Positions 59,615 through 64,000 of a DNA stretch of 64,000 nucleotides are shown here, in pieces. The stretch is taken from the NCBI GenBank assembly GCA_964016885.1, contig OZ024742.1, positions 364,394,377 through 364,458,376 of the forward strand, given 5' to 3'. Within the stretch, counting starts at the first letter, position 1, and every line of letters starts with the position of its first letter. This stretch comes from Eledone cirrhosa (taxonomy: Eukaryota > Mollusca > Cephalopoda > Octopoda > Eledonidae). The position numbers were made by a program, and so were the translations under genes. Below the pieces are notes generated by a model, which made no database searches, had not been told where the DNA came from, and saw nothing but the letters and a program-made list of their open reading frames with translations.

Positions 59615-59783
59615 ATAATTGTTTCTACTTTTGGCACAAGGCCAGTAATTATCCCAGTACATTACTGGTACTTTATTTTATCGACCCCGTAAGGATAAAA
59701 GGCAGTTAACTTCGGCGGGATTTGAACTCAGATCATAAAGGGAGGTAACTCTATGCTTCAAAGCATAGCGTCCGACCCATAAC
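59615..59783 (-). repeat. tRNA-derived SINE, head truncated
   Basis: Starts 'aattgtttctacttttggc' and ends at 'gcatagcgtccgaccc', so about 20-25 bp of the head are missing. Confidence 0.85.
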
Positions 59784-60069
59784 ATTACTACAAATATATA
59801 TATTTAGCTGTATTACCTACTTCTGTGACATTATACATACATATAATTTTAAATCAGTTTACATTTGTCAACTTTATAATTTTCAACAATACACGTTATG
59901 TGTGATGGAGGTTAATCTTCTGTGGAAGATCCTAATCAGGAAATTAACGTTCAATTGGATGATCATTCTACTGGCATGTGTAATATTTCTCAGGGAGATT
60001 CAGTTTGACTGTGTGTAACAAGAAGATCTCCAGTCCCAATGAAGCGCTTCCAAACAGTTTCCATCCACA

Positions 60070-60200
60070 TAATTCCCTTTACATGACGTCAGACTATTGT
60101 AAATGGTATTTTCCCACGGTGTCCATAAAGTCGGATTGAACCTCGATCCTCACGATGGCGATTCGAAGTTAACAATTAGGCCACTCCACAGCCACTTATG
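60070..60200 (-). repeat. Probable tRNA-derived SINE head, other family
   Basis: Minus strand has 'gtggcctaattgtta' (A-box-like) and 'gaggttcaatccgac' (B-box-like) at tRNA spacing. Confidence 0.5.
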
Positions 60201-60201
60201 T

Positions 60202-60202
<1 letters not shown>

Positions 60203-60238
<36 letters not shown>

Positions 60239-60396
60239 CGAAGGAAATGTGGTAAGGAACCAGGTGGACCATAACGCACCAAAGTACTCAATACTTGAGG
60301 TAGTAGAGTGGATAATAGGAACCAGTAAGACCCCGACAGCTGAGCTCAAGCCGTTTCGAAACGGCTTGAGCTCAGCTGTCGGGGTCTTACTGGTTC

Positions 60397-60456
<60 letters not shown>
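60203..60456 (+). repeat. TA-linked foldback element F1, copy 4, with (TA)n both sides
   Basis: Unique part 60237-60314, palindrome 60315-60399 with arms 'taggaaccagtaagacccc' and only two bases (CG) at the centre; (TA)n at 60203-60236 and 60400-60456. Confidence 0.9.
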
Positions 60457-60459
<3 letters not shown>

Positions 60460-60970
60460 ACAATTGGGGAGAGTCATATTGTTGTAATAATATTGCCAGA
60501 AATAATAACAGAACAAACTCACTGTTTGGTTGGTTTTCGCTTTTCGCTTCTGCAACTTTTATATCTCCATAGTTAATTTATTTGGCAATCAATGTTTATC
60601 ATTGACAGACCATCGGTTGCAGATGTGCAACGAAAGGACTTTGTTAGACTATATATATATATTTTTCTATCTGTATTCAGTCGATGGTCAGTCAATAATA
60701 AACAGTGATTGCTATAATAAATAAGATATAAACATTTGTTTCGACACACGATTTCATATCAAAACCTTACAAAACAAATATATATATATACAGGCCATTA
60801 ATAACTTTATTCAACATTGTGTATCAATGATGTCATCAATGCTGAGATTGCAGTTTCACATCATTAAATACAATATTATTATATTAATACAAATGTACTA
60901 TTATCCTGCCTATTGTATCGACTGCTTTAGGAAGTATAACTATTCATTTATTGCTACTATAAATCTATGG

Positions 60971-60974
<4 letters not shown>
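60457..60974. other. Spacer, nothing recognised
   Basis: No supported gene. Confidence 0.4.
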
Positions 60975-61040
<66 letters not shown>

Positions 61041-61060
61041 CTGTGTGTGTGTATATATAT
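60975..61060. repeat. (TA)n microsatellite
   Basis: About 65 bp TA then TG/TA. Confidence 0.95.
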
Positions 61061-61545
61061 ACAAACAAGAGACAAAATAATAATATTATTTATTCCTAGA
61101 TATGTCTATGCGGAATCTTCTTCAATAGTTGTATATTTAATTATGTTATTTGTGATAATTAAGTGACTAACTTGATCAGGGATTTTAACAAATTGAAAAT
61201 GATTGCAGAATACATAATTGTAAAGCAACACTATAAAAACCGTCGTGGGTCTGTAGTTGATGTCAACTCTTAACTTGCGCTTTTCAAACATACATGTATA
61301 TATATTCTATAGTATCTCTATGTGGGAGTTAAGAAGTTATATATTTATTTACATATACACATATATGAGCACACACGCACATTCACACACTCACTACCAG
61401 GTACGTACATCCAAAAGTCTTCTTCACCTTTCGAATGTTCACACATTTTCTATATGTAATATTGCCTAAATAACCGAAAGATGAAAGATATAGGAGCAAT
61501 TGTGAACATTCAGCTTCAAATAATTTATAATACATTGATCTACAT
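61061..61545. other. Spacer, nothing recognised
   Basis: AT-rich, no supported gene. Confidence 0.4.
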
Positions 61546-61595
61546 GTATAGATATATATATATATATATATAGAGATATATAGATATGTGTGTAA

Positions 61596-61642
<47 letters not shown>

Positions 61643-61643
61643 T

Positions 61644-61735
<92 letters not shown>
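61546..61735. repeat. (TA)n with CA and CATA interruptions
   Basis: About 180 bp of TA-dominated sequence. Confidence 0.9.
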
Positions 61736-61829
61736 TATTGTACATTCACCCATCTATTTCATAAAAGTTGTTTATAAAATACTTGTGCAAATTTAAACGT
61801 TAATAACGTTGGAGAATTTCAGTGTAAAT

Positions 61830-62025
61830 TATTGTTTCTACTTTTAACACAAGGCCAGCAATCTTCCCATTGCGTTACTGGTACTTTATTTTTTTTTTAC
61901 CCCGTAAGGATGAAAAGCAAAGTTAACCTCGGTGGTATTTGAACTCAGACCGTAAAGGGATGTAACTCTATGCTGCAAAGCACGACGTCCAACCCTCTAC
62001 TGATACTCCCAATCCACCGCCCTAA
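61830..62025 (-). repeat. tRNA-derived SINE (cephalopod type)
   Basis: Full-length inverted copy with a T9 expansion in the body. Confidence 0.85.
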
Positions 62026-62609
62026 TATATAATATATAAAAGTTTCATATTGGTTTACTTGTTAGTATCTGTTCTTACTAGGTACATTTATTATTATTAA
62101 CAATCTAGAAATATTTTAAAACAATTTTGAGATCCGTCTTGTCCAAAGAGTAAAAATATTGATTAACATTAGATCTGCATAAATTATGAATGTGTGAATA
62201 ACATATAAAATATCTAAATATTTCATATGTAATTAACTGTGTATTTCAATCAAGTGTACTTCAAAAGATATTAATGTTTAAATTTGCATAAGGAGTTTAT
62301 AAAAGCTATGTATATACTTAATACATACAAACATAAAAATTGGATGATACATTTAAAACATCAAACAGGAAACCATCAGATAACAAGATATTGCATGATA
62401 CAACAAGATATAATACCACATTGGCCATTTTAAATATATGTCACACATTGCGGTTGGTCATGAAACAATGTTGGCCCTTAATGTAGTATCGTAGGGCATT
62501 TAAAACCTACCCGAGACCATCTCTTTCCAGGTCAGAACACAACGGATTTCCTCCAGAGAAATATAAAGAGAGTTAGCGAGAGTGAGATAAGTGAGAATGA
62601 GAGTATAGA
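62026..62609. other. Spacer, nothing recognised
   Basis: No supported gene. Confidence 0.4.
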
Positions 62610-62768
62610 GGAAGAACCGACTCTAGTATTTAACTGATACTTTATTCATCGACCTGAAATGGATGAAGAAAAGATGGCCTCAGGGAGATTTGAACTCAAA
62701 CCACTGAAAGTCGGAAATAAAACCGTAGAGAATTATAACCGACGATTTAACGTCTTCCCCACGTCGCC
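62610..62768 (-). repeat. tRNA-derived SINE, another cephalopod subfamily
   Basis: Contains 'gatactttattcatcgacc', 'gagatttgaactcaaacc' and 'cccacgtcgcc'; the layout matches the generic cephalopod SINE with a different tail ('ctctagtatttaactg'). Confidence 0.7.
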
Positions 62769-63165
62769 GACTACTATTAAACAGATATAAGGTAATAGAC
62801 AGCTTTGTGAATTAGACAACAATGCATTCACAGATCGGCACATAGGCGGCTCAAGATGATAGAGATATGTTGAAATTCGGCTACGTTGTAATTTACAGAA
62901 AAATTATTGTAAGAGTAACATCATTTTTATTAGGGCTCGTATGGATTGTGTCCCCTTAAACGTCAATATGTTGCGTAGATTTCGATTAGGAGAGATATGT
63001 GTATAAGGGATCATAAATATGTTTATATATTATGGCCATCAAGTTTGCTGGATATTGATGTCTATCACAGTGCGATTGTTTATAAATCTGTGTCGTTGTT
63101 GAGTTATATATATTTATCTATATTGTGGGTGTATGTGTGAATTATTATCAATGATACATACTCAT
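62769..63165. other. Spacer, nothing recognised
   Basis: No supported gene. Confidence 0.4.
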
Positions 63166-63248
63166 TTATCTGTGTGTATACATGTATCTATGTATGTATA
63201 TATACATATGTGTGTGTGAGTATGTGTGTGTGTGCGTGCGTATGTGTG

Positions 63249-63286
<38 letters not shown>

Positions 63287-63293
63287 TGCGTGC

Positions 63294-63388
<95 letters not shown>

Positions 63389-63410
63389 TGTGTGTGTGTG
63401 TGTTTGTGTC
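63166..63410. repeat. (GT)n microsatellite
   Basis: About 200 bp with GCGT interruptions near 63230-63300. Confidence 0.95.
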
Positions 63411-63671
63411 ATTCATTGGAAACTAGAAACTTCAGAATCCATTATACTGAGATTCTTGGTTCCGATTTTGGACGATCTTTATGAAAAGAAAAGAAGGAAC
63501 CTGTATATGTAATATACTGTTCAGAACATATTCCAAATTGATGACAATCGTTCGTTATTAAGTGAAAAAAAACCCTTAGTTCTGTAGTCTAGTGCTGTTA
63601 ATTCAAATTACGTACGAACATGTAGCTTTGGTACTGGTGATAAAATCATCTAACATGTAATTGGCGCCGTT

Positions 63672-63845
63672 ATTAATGTGATGGGTTAAGCCATACATGA
63701 CAACTCACTTCCAAAATCGTACTTCGGATTCTCTAAGAAGAATTTTAACGCTAGGATTTATCAGCACAAATATAAATTTATGAGATGTCAAAGAAATGTT
63801 GCTACTGCTTTATCGAAATATACATATGACCTTTCAATGTAAAAA
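63672..63845 (+). pseudogene. GIY-YIG endonuclease relic of a PLE
   Basis: The plus strand from 63720 reads 'YFGFSKKNFNARIYQHKYKF' then 'ATALSKYTYDL', stop. This matches the pattern 'YIG.....F..R...HK..F' plus 'ATALSKYIW.L' of PLE nucleases, with YIG changed to YFG. The upstream Cys cluster is not visible. A small, decayed fragment of a fourth PLE lineage. Confidence 0.6.
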
Positions 63846-64000
63846 GCGTTTGAGCGTGTAAAAGGGTGGTCTGTAGACGTTTGTGGTCGACATGGTGTTT
63901 CAGTTTGTCTTTCAGCATTGACACATTTTGTTCAGGTATTTTATACTGGAGATTTGAACCTTTATCTTTTGATAAAATCGCTGATCATGATCATTTGGCC

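Overview
The window is non-coding, repeat-saturated animal DNA, most likely from an octopus-like cephalopod. No host protein-coding exon could be supported. The taxonomic pointer is a set of about ten tRNA-derived SINEs. They share a body containing 'catccttacggggtcgataa' and 'ggccttgtgccaaaagtag', which I recognise as cephalopod SINE sequence. Long (TA)n, (CA)n and (CT)n tracts fit the same source. Nearly all long open frames are translations of microsatellites (poly-Lys, poly-Ser, Thr-His, Cys-Val) and are not genes.

Layout. 0-5.6 kb: LINE reverse transcriptase relics, a long (GAA)n tract, a foldback element and hammerhead-like relics. 6-9.5 kb: C-rich and CT-rich low-complexity DNA plus an unclassified interspersed repeat. 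10-20 kb: hammerhead-bearing palindromes, a 5.3-kb CA satellite with higher-order structure, and a LINE 3' end embedded in (TAA)n. 20.5-28 kb: three different Penelope-like retroelement (PLE) remnants, two with inverted arms. 29-35 kb: SINEs, foldbacks and a 1,119-bp tandem duplication. 35-36.7 kb: a broken mariner transposase abutting a 44-bp minisatellite. 37.3-42.8 kb: a decayed autonomous Helitron with Rep and Pif1-like helicase on the minus strand. 44-49.6 kb: a LINE 3' end, then a near-complete PLE with reverse transcriptase, GIY-YIG endonuclease, pseudo-LTR direct repeats and an inverted terminus. 50-64 kb: a 466-bp non-autonomous Helitron, further foldbacks, a second LINE 3' end in (TAA)n, a SINE cluster and a PLE endonuclease relic at the right edge.

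The most interesting signal is a recurring family of PLE-related elements. Their inverted termini carry type I hammerhead ribozyme cores: CTGANGA, a long stem II, GAAA, a very short stem III, then a pairing stem I strand. I can fold eight copies with an intact core, five with a single core lesion and about four more decayed ones, from at least three sequence families. Several sit as head-to-head pairs in near-perfect palindromes, up to about 1.6 kb per arm. Many end at (TA)n tracts after a small conserved tail hairpin. Hammerheads in PLEs are known. What seems worth study here is the density, the palindromic non-autonomous derivatives, and the long perfect arms that would make dsRNA if transcribed.
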